Shown here: piece after piece, positions 1 to 6,942 of the stretch
Numbering within the stretch: position 1 is the stretch's first letter
Layout: the number at the start of each line of letters is the position of its first letter
Assembly: GCA_030917225.1 (NCBI GenBank)
Contig: JAUPVD010000220.1
Span: 1 to 9,228 of the forward strand
Source of the DNA: Pseudomonadota bacterium
GTDB taxonomy: Bacteria; Pseudomonadota; Gammaproteobacteria; Burkholderiales; Rhodocyclaceae
DNA: 9,228 nucleotides
Reading direction: 5' to 3'
Translations under genes and position numbers: made by a program
The notes under the pieces: generated by a model
Seen by the model: only the letters and a program-made list of their open reading frames with translations
Told to the model about the DNA's origin: nothing
Database searches by the model: none

Positions 1-1695
1 GTGGTCATCAACTTCGTGGTCATCACCAAGGGCGCGGGGCGCGTCGCCGAGGTCGCCGCCCGCTTCACCCTTGATGCGATGCCGGGCAAGCAGATGGCCA
101 TCGACGCCGACCTCAATGCCGGCCTGATCGGTGAGGACGAAGCCCGCAAGCGTCGGGCAACCATTGCTCAGGAAGCCGACTTCTACGGTTCGATGGACGG
201 TGCCTCGAAATTCGTCCGTGGCGATGCGGTCGCCGGCATCATCATCATGCTCATCAACGTCATCGGAGGCCTTTTCGTTGGCGTACTGCAGCACAACATG
301 GATGTTGGCGCAGCGGCCAAGGCCTATACGCTGCTGACCATCGGCGACGGTCTGGTTGCGCAGATACCGGCGCTGATCATCTCGATTGCGGCCGGTATGG
401 TGGTGACCCGCGTTGGCGACGAGGGTGGGGACATTTCGCAGCAATTCATTTCGCAGCTCTTCAGCAACCCGCGTGTGCTGGCGCTGACCGCTGGCATTCT
501 GGGTGTCCTTGGCCTGATTCCAGGCATGCCGAACCTTGTTTTCCTGGGCATTGCCGGTGCGCTGGGCTGGTTGGCGTGGAACATGACCAGAAAGGCGGAG
601 CAGCAGCGGCCGGCACCAGTGCAAGTGGCACCAACCGTGCCGATGGAGGCTCAGGAGGCCAGCTGGTCCGATGTGGCGCCGCTCGATGTGCTCGGTCTTG
701 AGGTCGGTTACCGCCTGATCCCGCTGGTCGACAAATCGCAGGATGGCGAGCTGCTGCGGCGTATCCGCGGCATTCGCAAGAAATTCGCGCAGGAAGTCGG
801 CTATCTCGTTTCGCCGGTGCATATCCGCGACAACCTTGAACTCAAGCCGAACGCCTACCGCATCCTGCTCAAGGGTGTGGAAGTGGGGCAAGGGCAGGCC
901 TTCCCGGGGCAACTGCTGGCGATCAATCCTGGTCGCGTGGCCGGTACGGTCAACGGTACGCCGACTACCGACCCGGCCTTTGGCCTGCCGGCAGTCTGGA
1001 TCGAAGCCGCATTGCGCGATCAGGCGCAGGCTTATGGCTACACGGTGGTCGATGCCAGCACCGTGGTTGCCACTCATCTCAATCATCTCGTGCTCACCCA
1101 TGCCGCTGAGTTGCTCGGCCGCCAGGAAGCGCAGGCGCTGCTCGACCACCTCGCCAAGGAAATGCCCAAGCTCATCGAGGATCTGGTGCCGAAGGTCCTG
1201 CCGCTTGGTACGGTTCAGAAAGTGCTGCAGAACCTGCTCGAGGAAAGTGTGCACATCCGCGACATGCGGACGATCATCGAAACGCTCGCCGACAACGCCA
1301 CCCGCACGCAGGATACCGAAGTGCTTACGGCGCAGGTACGCAATGCCCTTGGCCGTTCCATCGTTCAGCAGCTGTTCTCGGGCAGCTCGGAAATGCAGGT
1401 CATGTCGCTCGATCCACAACTCGAGCGCATCCTCGTTCAGGCGGTTTCCGGTAGCGGCGATGGCGCCGCCATCGAACCCGGTATGGCCGATACGCTGATG
1501 CGCGAATCGGCTGCCGCCGCCCAGCGCCAGGAAGAACTCGGCCTGCCGTCGGTACTGCTGGTGCCGGCCAATCTCAGAACCCTGCTGTCGCGCTTCCTGC
1601 GTCGCAGCATCCCGCAACTGAAGGTGCTTGCCCACAGCGAAGTGCCTGACACCAAAACCATCAAGGTCACCTCGATCATCGGAGGTAGAGCATGA
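1..1695 (+). CDS. flhA: FlhA, flagellar type III export gate protein (5'-truncated)
   Basis: This is the C-terminal 564 residues of FlhA, the inner-membrane export-gate component that takes up substrate-chaperone complexes for flagellar protein secretion. The open frame runs in from the window edge; the GTG at base 1 is an internal valine, and about 130 N-terminal residues (the first membrane helices) are missing compared with the usual ~690. The visible part begins just before the FHIPEP-family signature (R14-D37: RVAEVAARF, then LDAMPGKQMAIDAD). Two hydrophobic stretches follow at about 77-95 and 107-135, with another at about 160-195. After a Pro/Gln-rich linker (~202-220) comes the large cytoplasmic domain (to residue 564) that binds chaperones and substrates. 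The stop overlaps the flhF start in ATGA, so the two are translationally coupled. Identification is by family signature and gene order and is near certain. Confidence 0.97.
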   Translation: MVINFVVITKGAGRVAEVAARFTLDAMPGKQMAIDADLNAGLIGEDEARKRRATIAQEADFYGSMDGASKFVRGDAVAGIIIMLINVIGGLFVGVLQHNMDVGAAAKAYTLLTIGDGLVAQIPALIISIAAGMVVTRVGDEGGDISQQFISQLFSNPRVLALTAGILGVLGLIPGMPNLVFLGIAGALGWLAWNMTRKAEQQRPAPVQVAPTVPMEAQEASWSDVAPLDVLGLEVGYRLIPLVDKSQDGELLRRIRGIRKKFAQEVGYLVSPVHIRDNLELKPNAYRILLKGVEVGQGQAFPGQLLAINPGRVAGTVNGTPTTDPAFGLPAVWIEAALRDQAQAYGYTVVDASTVVATHLNHLVLTHAAELLGRQEAQALLDHLAKEMPKLIEDLVPKVLPLGTVQKVLQNLLEESVHIRDMRTIIETLADNATRTQDTEVLTAQVRNALGRSIVQQLFSGSSEMQVMSLDPQLERILVQAVSGSGDGAAIEPGMADTLMRESAAAAQRQEELGLPSVLLVPANLRTLLSRFLRRSIPQLKVLAHSEVPDTKTIKVTSIIGGRA

Positions 1696-3074
1696 ACGTC
1701 AAAAAATTCGTCGCCCCCACTGCACGCGATGCGTTGCACAAGGTAAAGGAAATCCTCGGGCCGGACGCCATCATTCTCTCCAATCGCGGCTTGCCCGGCG
1801 GCGGGGTGGAAATCATGGCCGTGGCCTCGCGCGACATGGCGGCCATTGCGCCGACGCCGATGCGTGAAACTGCAGCCCCGGTTCGTGTCGAAGCGCCGCG
1901 CCCGGCGCCGGTGACGCGCGACGATGACTACACCGTCAGCCTTTCCAGTGCCCGTAACAGCAGCATGCCGAAACCCTTCGTGCCGCCGCCGGCTTATCCG
2001 GAACGTGCCGCGCCTACCGTTGCTGCCGCAGCCAAACCGGCAATACCGCCGCTGGCCTCGCGCCCCATGCCGCGCATGGAATCGCTGGATATTCCCGCCG
2101 CCGTACCGCGCGCTGAAGCTGAAGTGGTACCGGCCAATGTCATGGCCGAAATCCGTGCCCTGCGCCAGATCGTTGAACAGCACCTGGCAGGTTTCGCCTG
2201 GGGCGAAACTGCACGCGCAGAACCGGTCAAGACTGAAGTGCTGCGCCAGATGCTGGACAGCGGTTTTTCGCCGCAGCTGGCGCGCGACCTGCTCGATGGC
2301 CTGCCACAAGACCTCGATGCCAGGCAGGCGCAGACCTGGGCCAAGAGCGCTGCCGACCGTACGCTGCGTACCCTCGGCAGCGATCACGACATCATCGAAA
2401 AAGGCGGTGTCTTCGCGCTCGTCGGCCCGACCGGTGTCGGCAAGACCACGACTACCGCCAAGCTGGCTGCCCGCTGCGTTCTGCGCCATGGTGCCCACAA
2501 GCTGGCATTGGTGACGACTGATGGCTACCGGATCGGTGCGCACGAACAACTGCGCATCTATGGCCGCATCCTTGGCGTCTCCGTACATCTGGTGAAGGAT
2601 GGCGACGATCTGCGCCATACGCTGGCCGAGCTGTCGCACAAGCACATGGTACTGGTCGACACGATGGGCATGAGCCAGCGTGACCGCATGGTTACCGAAC
2701 AGATCGGCATGCTCGCCGACTGTGGCGTGCAGCGCCTGCTGCTGCTGAATGCCACGGCGCGCGGCGATACCATGGATGACGTCGTGCGCGCCTACAACGG
2801 CCCCGATCTCGCCGGCTGCATTTTGACCAAGGTCGATGAGGCAGCCAGTCTGGCGCCGGCGCTCGATGTTGTCATGCGTCATGGCCTCAAGCTGCACTAC
2901 GTATCCAATGGCCAGCGGGTGCCGGAAGACCTGCACCTGCCAAATCGCGCCTACCTGCTCCATCGCGCCTTCAAGGATGCACCGGAAGCTTCGCCGCACA
3001 GCTTCAACGGCGTCGAGCCGGGGCTGGTCATGGCTAACGCCGGCGTCGCAGCCATGGGCGGGCGCCGTGGCTGA
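1692..3074 (+). CDS. flhF: FlhF, SRP-type GTPase for flagellar placement
   Basis: FlhF is a 460-residue SRP-family GTPase that marks the cell pole for flagellar assembly and works with FlhG. The N-terminal B domain (1-48) has the typical opening MNVKKFVAPTARDALHKVKE. A Pro/Ala-rich variable linker spans about 50-140, the helical N domain about 145-235, and the G domain follows. Visible GTPase motifs are the P-loop GPTGVGKT (G245-T252), DTMGMSQRD starting at D323 (family form DTxGMSQRD) and the guanine-specificity motif TKVDEA (T379-A384). All key nucleotide-binding residues appear intact. The ATG is preceded by GGAGG at 1681-1685 with a 6-nt spacer and overlaps the flhA stop by 4 bp. The 3' end overlaps flhG by 8 bp, fitting co-production of the two partners. 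Confidence 0.97.
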   Translation: MNVKKFVAPTARDALHKVKEILGPDAIILSNRGLPGGGVEIMAVASRDMAAIAPTPMRETAAPVRVEAPRPAPVTRDDDYTVSLSSARNSSMPKPFVPPPAYPERAAPTVAAAAKPAIPPLASRPMPRMESLDIPAAVPRAEAEVVPANVMAEIRALRQIVEQHLAGFAWGETARAEPVKTEVLRQMLDSGFSPQLARDLLDGLPQDLDARQAQTWAKSAADRTLRTLGSDHDIIEKGGVFALVGPTGVGKTTTTAKLAARCVLRHGAHKLALVTTDGYRIGAHEQLRIYGRILGVSVHLVKDGDDLRHTLAELSHKHMVLVDTMGMSQRDRMVTEQIGMLADCGVQRLLLLNATARGDTMDDVVRAYNGPDLAGCILTKVDEAASLAPALDVVMRHGLKLHYVSNGQRVPEDLHLPNRAYLLHRAFKDAPEASPHSFNGVEPGLVMANAGVAAMGGRRG

Positions 3075-3954
3075 ATATCGCGGCGACCAGGCCTCGGGCC
3101 TGCGGCGCCTGTTCAGCCCGGAAGCCCTGCGGGTCATCACCTTTGCTGCGGGGAGCGAAGGTGTTGGCAAGACGGCGACCGTTGCCAACATCGCTGCGGC
3201 GATGGCGCGGCAAGGCAAAGAAGTGCTGGTACTCGATGAAAACACCACCGGCAATGTTTCCTCCGTATTCGGTGCGACGGCCAAGCACGACCTGTTTCAT
3301 GTCATCAACCGTGACCGCCGTCTCTCCGAGGTACTGGTGCATGTTGCTCCCGGTGTTCGGGTGCTTCCGGCTGCCCGGGCGGTGAAAAAGCTCGGCAAGC
3401 TGCAGTGTTCGCAACAGGAGGCGCTGCTTGAAGCGCTAGGCAGCATGGAACACCCGGCCGACGTCATCCTGGTCGACGCTTCGATCGATCATCCACTCGG
3501 ATTTTCGCCGCTTGGCCTGGCTACGCAGGAAACCGTTGTTGTTGCCGCAGCGACCGGAGCGGCCATCACCGAAGCCTATGCGCTGATCAAGAAGGTCAGC
3601 CTTGGCTATTCGCGCCGGCATTTCAAGATATTGGTGAACAAGGTCAAGGCTGCCGATGATGCTGAGGCCATTCACGCCAATCTGGCGCAGCTTGCGCGCC
3701 AGCGTGGCGTCGCCCGGCTTGACTATGTTGGCCATGTGCCGCTGGACGATGCTCTGCGTCATGCCGCCAAGCTCTGTCAGCCGGTGGTTGCCGCGTACCC
3801 GGAGTCGGCAGCGGCGAATGCGCTACGTGCCATCGCTGCGGACATGCTGCACTGGCCGTCGGCAGAAACCGAATCCGGCGGACTCGAACAGTTCGTACAG
3901 CAACTGATACACTTGAGCCAACGCATCGATCCAGTCACTATCCACGCCGGGTAG
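3067..3954 (+). CDS. flhG: FlhG (FleN/YlxH), MinD-like regulator of flagellar number; degenerate nucleotide-binding motifs
   Basis: This is a 295-residue MinD/ParA-family protein, partner of FlhF, that limits flagellar number. I chose the GTG at 3067, which overlaps flhF by 8 bp, because it places the FlhF-activating motif DQAxxLR (D7-R13, DQASGLR) at the N terminus where the family has it. The P-loop reads GSEGVGKT (G29-T36). The P-loop lysine K35 is kept, but the MinD signature lysine of KGGVGKT is Ser30. Switch I reads LDENTTGN (L56-N63), placing Asn59 where MinD has its catalytic Asp. Walker B is ILVDAS with D137. The stretch AAITEAYALIKK matches the FlhG form, and the C-terminal ~20 residues (EQFVQQLIHLSQRI) could be an amphipathic membrane-targeting helix. 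Identity is supported by order (flhF-flhG-fliA); whether it still hydrolyses ATP is doubtful. ATP loss is inference from motifs. Confidence 0.93.
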   Translation: MAEYRGDQASGLRRLFSPEALRVITFAAGSEGVGKTATVANIAAAMARQGKEVLVLDENTTGNVSSVFGATAKHDLFHVINRDRRLSEVLVHVAPGVRVLPAARAVKKLGKLQCSQQEALLEALGSMEHPADVILVDASIDHPLGFSPLGLATQETVVVAAATGAAITEAYALIKKVSLGYSRRHFKILVNKVKAADDAEAIHANLAQLARQRGVARLDYVGHVPLDDALRHAAKLCQPVVAAYPESAAANALRAIAADMLHWPSAETESGGLEQFVQQLIHLSQRIDPVTIHAG

Positions 3955-3967
3955 GGCTCATAACGCC

Positions 3968-4720
3968 ATGTACACCGCTGCAGGTCAGCTCGATCGGGAG
4001 CAAACGGTGCAGCGTCTCGCACCGCTCGTCAAGCGCATTGCCTACCATATGATGAGTCGCCTGCCGTCTTCGGTACAGGTGGATGATCTCGTCCAGAACG
4101 GGATGATCGGCCTGCTCGACGCCATTGAGCGTTTTGAAACCGGTTTTGGCGCAACCTTCGAAACCTATGCCACCCAGCGCGTTCGCGGCGCCATGCTCGA
4201 TGGTCTGCGCGAAAACGACTGGCTGCCGCGCAGCCTGCGCCGGGAAATGCGCCGGATTGAGGCGGCCATCCATCAGCTCGAACAGGAGAGTGGTCGCGCA
4301 CCGACTGAAAAAGAGTTGTCCGATTCACTTGGCATGCCCCTTGCCGAGTACCAGAAGATGCTGCAGGATGCTCGGGGACACCAGCTGGTCTATTTTGAGG
4401 ACATGGCGGGAGATGGTGACGAGGATTTTCTCGAACGCCATTTCACCGACGATGAGGCCGATCCGGCGCGCATGTTTGCCGACCAGGATATGCGCAAGCA
4501 TCTGGTGCTGGCCATCGAGGCACTGCCGGAGCGGGAGAAGCTGATGATGGGCCTTTACTATGAGCAGGAATTGAACCTGCGGGAAATCGGGGATGTCATG
4601 GGCGTTACGGAATCGCGCGTCTGCCAGCTGCACAGCCAGGCCATAGCCCGTCTGCGCGCACGCATGCTGCATGGTGAAGAAGCGCCGGTAAAGAAGAAAG
4701 GGCGTCCGCGTCGTGGATAA
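3968..4720 (+). CDS. fliA: FliA, flagellar sigma factor (sigma28)
   Basis: FliA is the 250-residue RNA polymerase sigma factor for late flagellar genes (filament, motor, chemotaxis) and is held inactive by FlgM until the hook is complete. Region 2 is clear at about 15-92, with DDLVQNGMIGLLDAIERF (D39-F56) and the stretch TFETYATQRVRGAMLDGLR; region 3 lies at about 95-150, including PTEKELSDSLGM. Region 4 (~183-232) has LPEREKLMMGLYYEQELNL followed by the helix-turn-helix around REIGDVMGVTESRVCQLHSQA. Length is close to the usual ~240. The ATG is 13 nt after flhG and has only a weak upstream AGGG (3953-3956, 11-nt spacer), so its translation may depend on readthrough from flhG. The tail is unusually basic (KKKGRPRRG, 242-250) and overlaps the motC start. 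No separate promoter is visible. Confidence 0.97.
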   Translation: MYTAAGQLDREQTVQRLAPLVKRIAYHMMSRLPSSVQVDDLVQNGMIGLLDAIERFETGFGATFETYATQRVRGAMLDGLRENDWLPRSLRREMRRIEAAIHQLEQESGRAPTEKELSDSLGMPLAEYQKMLQDARGHQLVYFEDMAGDGDEDFLERHFTDDEADPARMFADQDMRKHLVLAIEALPEREKLMMGLYYEQELNLREIGDVMGVTESRVCQLHSQAIARLRARMLHGEEAPVKKKGRPRRG

Positions 4721-5453
4721 GATCAGCTTTGCCGGTCTCGTAATCGGCCTTATCGCCATCGTTGGTGGCCAGGCACTTGAAGGCGGGCACGTTGGCTCGC
4801 TGGGGCAGCCGACGGCGCTGCTCATTGTGGTTGGCGGGACGCTCGGCGCCGTGATGCTGCAGAGCCCGTTGCCGACATTCCGGCTTGGCCTGCGCATGGC
4901 CAAGTGGGTGTGGTTCCCGCCGGTGATCGACAACGCCAAGCTGATCCAGCAGGTCACTAACTGGAGCCAGGTTTCGCGTCGTGAAGGCCTGTTGGCGCTG
5001 GAAGGCTTCATCGGCCCGATGAAGGATGATTTTGCCAAGAAGGGGCTGCAACTCCTTGTCGACGGCGTTGAACCCGAGCGCATCCGCGAAGTCATGGAAG
5101 TGCAGATCAACACCTATGAGGAAGAACTCCGTCAGGGTGCCAAGGTCTGGGAAGCGGCCGGCGGGTATTCACCGACCATCGGCATTCTTGGTGCCGTGAT
5201 GGGGCTCATCCATGTCATGGAAAACCTCTCCGATCCTTCCAAGCTTGGCGCCGGTATCGCCGTCGCCTTTGTTGCCACCATCTACGGCGTCGGTCTGGCC
5301 AATCTCGTCTATCTGCCCATCGCCAACAAGCTCAAGGCACAGGTCGCCCGGCATGTTAACTACCGCGAAATGATGGTTGACGGCATTCTCGGCATTGCCA
5401 ACGGCGACAACCCGCGCATCATCGAAAACCGCCTGCGCGGCTACTTCAGCTAA
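4713..5453 (+). CDS. motC: MotC (MotA-family) flagellar stator proton-channel subunit
   Basis: This 246-residue MotA/TolQ/ExbB-family membrane protein is the stator subunit that uses ion flow to turn the rotor. I call it MotC rather than MotA because it is short, follows fliA as in Pseudomonas and is paired with a MotD-like partner; the name MotA would also be defensible. Four membrane segments are visible, at about 4-21, 34-50, 155-172 and 180-202. The cytoplasmic loop holds R89 and E97, matching MotA Arg90/Glu98 in spacing (RREGLLALE), which interact electrostatically with FliG. P154 (YSPTIG) and P202 (YLPIAN) match the conserved channel prolines Pro173 and Pro222 of E. coli MotA. The GTG start overlaps the fliA stop by 8 bp and has AAAGGG at 4697-4702, 10 nt upstream. 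All functional residues look intact. Confidence 0.93.
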   Translation: MDKISFAGLVIGLIAIVGGQALEGGHVGSLGQPTALLIVVGGTLGAVMLQSPLPTFRLGLRMAKWVWFPPVIDNAKLIQQVTNWSQVSRREGLLALEGFIGPMKDDFAKKGLQLLVDGVEPERIREVMEVQINTYEEELRQGAKVWEAAGGYSPTIGILGAVMGLIHVMENLSDPSKLGAGIAVAFVATIYGVGLANLVYLPIANKLKAQVARHVNYREMMVDGILGIANGDNPRIIENRLRGYFS

Positions 5454-5607
5454 AAAAGAAACGGCCCCCACGCTCAACGTTCGCAAAGGGCTTGCCGATG
5501 CGCCAAGCCCGTTCGGTCGGCACGGCGCAGTGCGCCGCGAATTCCCGACCTCACCCCCCCGAGGGGGCGCTGGCCTCCCTTGGGGCGGCCCGGCGGGAGG
5601 CCTAGTC
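5454..5607 (+). repeat. GC-rich hairpin-forming element between motC and motD, probable dispersed repeat
   Basis: These 154 bases are the only sizeable gap in the left operon, and their composition is unlike the neighbouring genes. They hold several perfect inverted repeats: a 7-bp stem (5488-5494 with 5504-5510, 9-nt loop), a 6-bp stem with a 3-nt loop (5523-5528 with 5532-5537), a run of seven C followed by GA and five G (5554-5567), and an 8-bp stem (5572-5579 with 5595-5602). The ends are roughly complementary too (GGCCCCCA at 5463-5470 against TGGGGCGGCC at 5581-5590, with a 2-nt bulge). From general familiarity, similar C-run/G-run sequences ending in TTGGGGCGGCCCGG are scattered between genes in many betaproteobacteria; I cannot confirm copies here. 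The frame from motC side remains open through it but has no coding character. Confidence 0.6.
5572..5607 (+). promoter_or_regulatory. Hairpin holding the motD ribosome binding site
   Basis: GGCCTCCC (5572-5579) and GGGAGGCC (5595-5602) form a perfect 8-bp inverted repeat around a 15-nt loop. The Shine-Dalgarno sequence GGGAGG (5595-5600), 7 nt before the motD ATG, lies wholly in the right arm. In mRNA this stem would be GC-rich and could hide the ribosome binding site. The pairing is seen directly; a regulatory effect is inference. Confidence 0.6.
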
Positions 5608-6414
5608 ATGGCCCGCCGCAAACGCGAGGAAGAGCACGAGAACCACGAGCGCTGGCTGGTTTCCTACGCCGATTTCATCACCCTGCTGTTCGCCTTCTTT
5701 GTCGTGATGTACGCGTTGTCTACGATCAATGAGGGCAAGTACCGCGTGCTGTCCAATTCGCTGACCAGCGCCTTCCGCAACGTCACCGTCAATGCCACTG
5801 GCCAGGTGATCATTCCGCAGGTGGCGGCGCCGACACCGCCGCGCATCGTCGCGCCGCCCAAGACTGCCCAGCCGCCAAAGGCTGACCCGGTCAAGCAGCA
5901 GCAACGCGAGAAGATGAAGAACATGGCCAAGGACATCATGGAAGCCCTGGCGCCGCTCGTTCAGCAAGGCAAAGTGCGCGTCCTCGAAACGAGCCGCGGC
6001 GTGACCATCGAAATTGCCGACTCCGCACTATTCTCCGTGGGCCAGGCTTTGCTCAACGTCGAGTCGACCCGTGCGCTGCGAGCCGTTGCCGATGTGATCG
6101 CCACGTCCGACTTCCCGGTAACCATCGAAGGCCATACTGACAACGTGCCGATCAAGACCGTGCAGTTTCCTTCCAACTGGGAACTCTCCGCAGTGCGGGC
6201 TACTACGGTGCTGCGCATCTTTGCCGATGCCGGGGTACCGGCCGACCGGCTGACTGCCATTGGTTACGGCGAGACACGGCCCGTTGAACCCAACGACAGC
6301 ATCGAAGGTCGCGCCCGCAACCGGCGCGTATCGATCCAGATTGACTCGGCTTTGCCTGAGAAGCCTACCGAACTGCCGGTCGAGATCTCGCCGGCACCTG
6401 TTGCGCGCCCTTGA
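5608..6414 (+). CDS. motD: MotD (MotB-family) peptidoglycan-anchored stator subunit
   Basis: This 268-residue MotB/OmpA-family protein anchors the MotC channel to peptidoglycan and supplies its ion-binding aspartate. The basic, charged N terminus (MARRKREEEHENHERW) is cytoplasmic. The single membrane helix spans about 22-40 and starts at D22 in SYADFITLLFAFF, matching proton-binding Asp32 of E. coli MotB. A Pro-rich periplasmic linker follows (~70-95). The OmpA-like peptidoglycan-binding domain (~132-245) shows IEGHTDNVPI (173-182), NWELSAVRA and the C-terminal signature GYGETRPVEPNDSIEGRARNRRVSI (219-243, given here by its parts: G219-P225 and R235-I243). I chose ATG 5608 because the basic N terminus and membrane helix follow directly and it has GGGAGG at a 7-nt spacing. 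The open frame extends upstream through the repeat but lacks family similarity there. Confidence 0.93.
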   Translation: MARRKREEEHENHERWLVSYADFITLLFAFFVVMYALSTINEGKYRVLSNSLTSAFRNVTVNATGQVIIPQVAAPTPPRIVAPPKTAQPPKADPVKQQQREKMKNMAKDIMEALAPLVQQGKVRVLETSRGVTIEIADSALFSVGQALLNVESTRALRAVADVIATSDFPVTIEGHTDNVPIKTVQFPSNWELSAVRATTVLRIFADAGVPADRLTAIGYGETRPVEPNDSIEGRARNRRVSIQIDSALPEKPTELPVEISPAPVARP

Positions 6415-6467
6415 ACCTACCTGTTTGTTAGAGCGGCTCAGGCGAAAATAGCCCGAGATGTGCTGGA
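6415..6467. other. Short convergent gap between motD and flgN
   Basis: This 53-base gap separates the converging motD and flgN genes. It holds one imperfect inverted repeat (6437-6443 with 6451-6457, one mismatch, 7-nt loop) but no T-run, so it is not a convincing intrinsic terminator on either strand. No other feature is visible. Confidence 0.4.
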
Positions 6468-6932
6468 TCAGGCCGAATCAATGATGCGGCGGGGACTAGC
6501 GGCGGCGGCTTGGCCGTCGGCGCTGTAGAGGTCCTGACGGTTGGCGTGGGAGAGCAGGGCTTCGAGTGCCTGAGCGTTGTGCTGCATGCGCAGGCGAATG
6601 AGTTCGCCGTTCAGCCGGTTCAATTCCTTGGCTTCTGCCGCCAATGACTGCAGCTTGTCCCAGTTCTGACGGACGGCTTTGTCGGCTGGCTGTTTCTGCA
6701 GCCAGGCATCAATGCCGTTGCGATCCGGTGCCAGACCCGCACGCGTAAGTGTTGCGTTGCGGGCGACGGAAAGCGGGGCGAGTTTCTGGGTGGCCGTCGA
6801 TTTGCGTTCAATGATTCCCTGCAGGTCGTCGGCCTGGCCGGCCTTGAGGGCTTCCTGCTCTTCCTGCAGCAAAAGCACAAAGGCCGACACAACGTCGGCC
6901 TCTGCCGCGATGATGTCGGCCAGTGAAGGCAT
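6468..6932 (-). CDS. flgN: FlgN, export chaperone for hook-filament junction proteins
   Basis: FlgN is a small cytoplasmic helical chaperone that escorts the hook-filament junction proteins FlgK and FlgL to the export gate. This one is 154 residues, close to the family's ~140, and is largely helical by eye, with coiled-coil-like acidic and Gln-rich stretches (about 5-45 and 90-125). The family-like segment is ELNRLNGELIRLRMQHNAQALEAL, in the C-terminal half (about N104 onward), followed by a short LYSADGQ element. FlgN sequences are weakly conserved, so the call leans on this segment, size and position. It starts 10 nt after flgM, the classic flgMN pair, and is probably co-transcribed from the flgM promoter. 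The Shine-Dalgarno before its ATG is weak. Its tail (~140-154) is Ala/Arg-rich and poorly conserved. Confidence 0.88.
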   Translation of the reverse strand: MPSLADIIAAEADVVSAFVLLLQEEQEALKAGQADDLQGIIERKSTATQKLAPLSVARNATLTRAGLAPDRNGIDAWLQKQPADKAVRQNWDKLQSLAAEAKELNRLNGELIRLRMQHNAQALEALLSHANRQDLYSADGQAAAASPRRIIDSA

Positions 6933-6942
6933 GAGCTTCGGC

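Noticed and set aside
1437..3284. A 615-codon open frame on the minus strand opposite the 3' end of flhA and all of flhF
   Set aside because: It lies entirely antisense to two well-identified genes, has no recognisable motifs and is the kind of long frame that GC-rich third positions leave open.
4688..4715. Sigma28 promoter for motC (TAAAGAAG with a downstream GCGTCGTG)
   Set aside because: The -10 half matches only about half of the consensus and overlaps the start codon; the likely explanation is the A-rich ribosome binding region.
5377..5607. N-terminal extension of motD running back through the repeat into motC
   Set aside because: The extension is only an open frame; family similarity begins at the ATG 5608, which has its own good ribosome binding site.
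6437..6457. Terminator between motD and flgN
   Set aside because: The stem has a mismatch and a wide A-rich loop, and neither strand has the following T-run of an intrinsic terminator.
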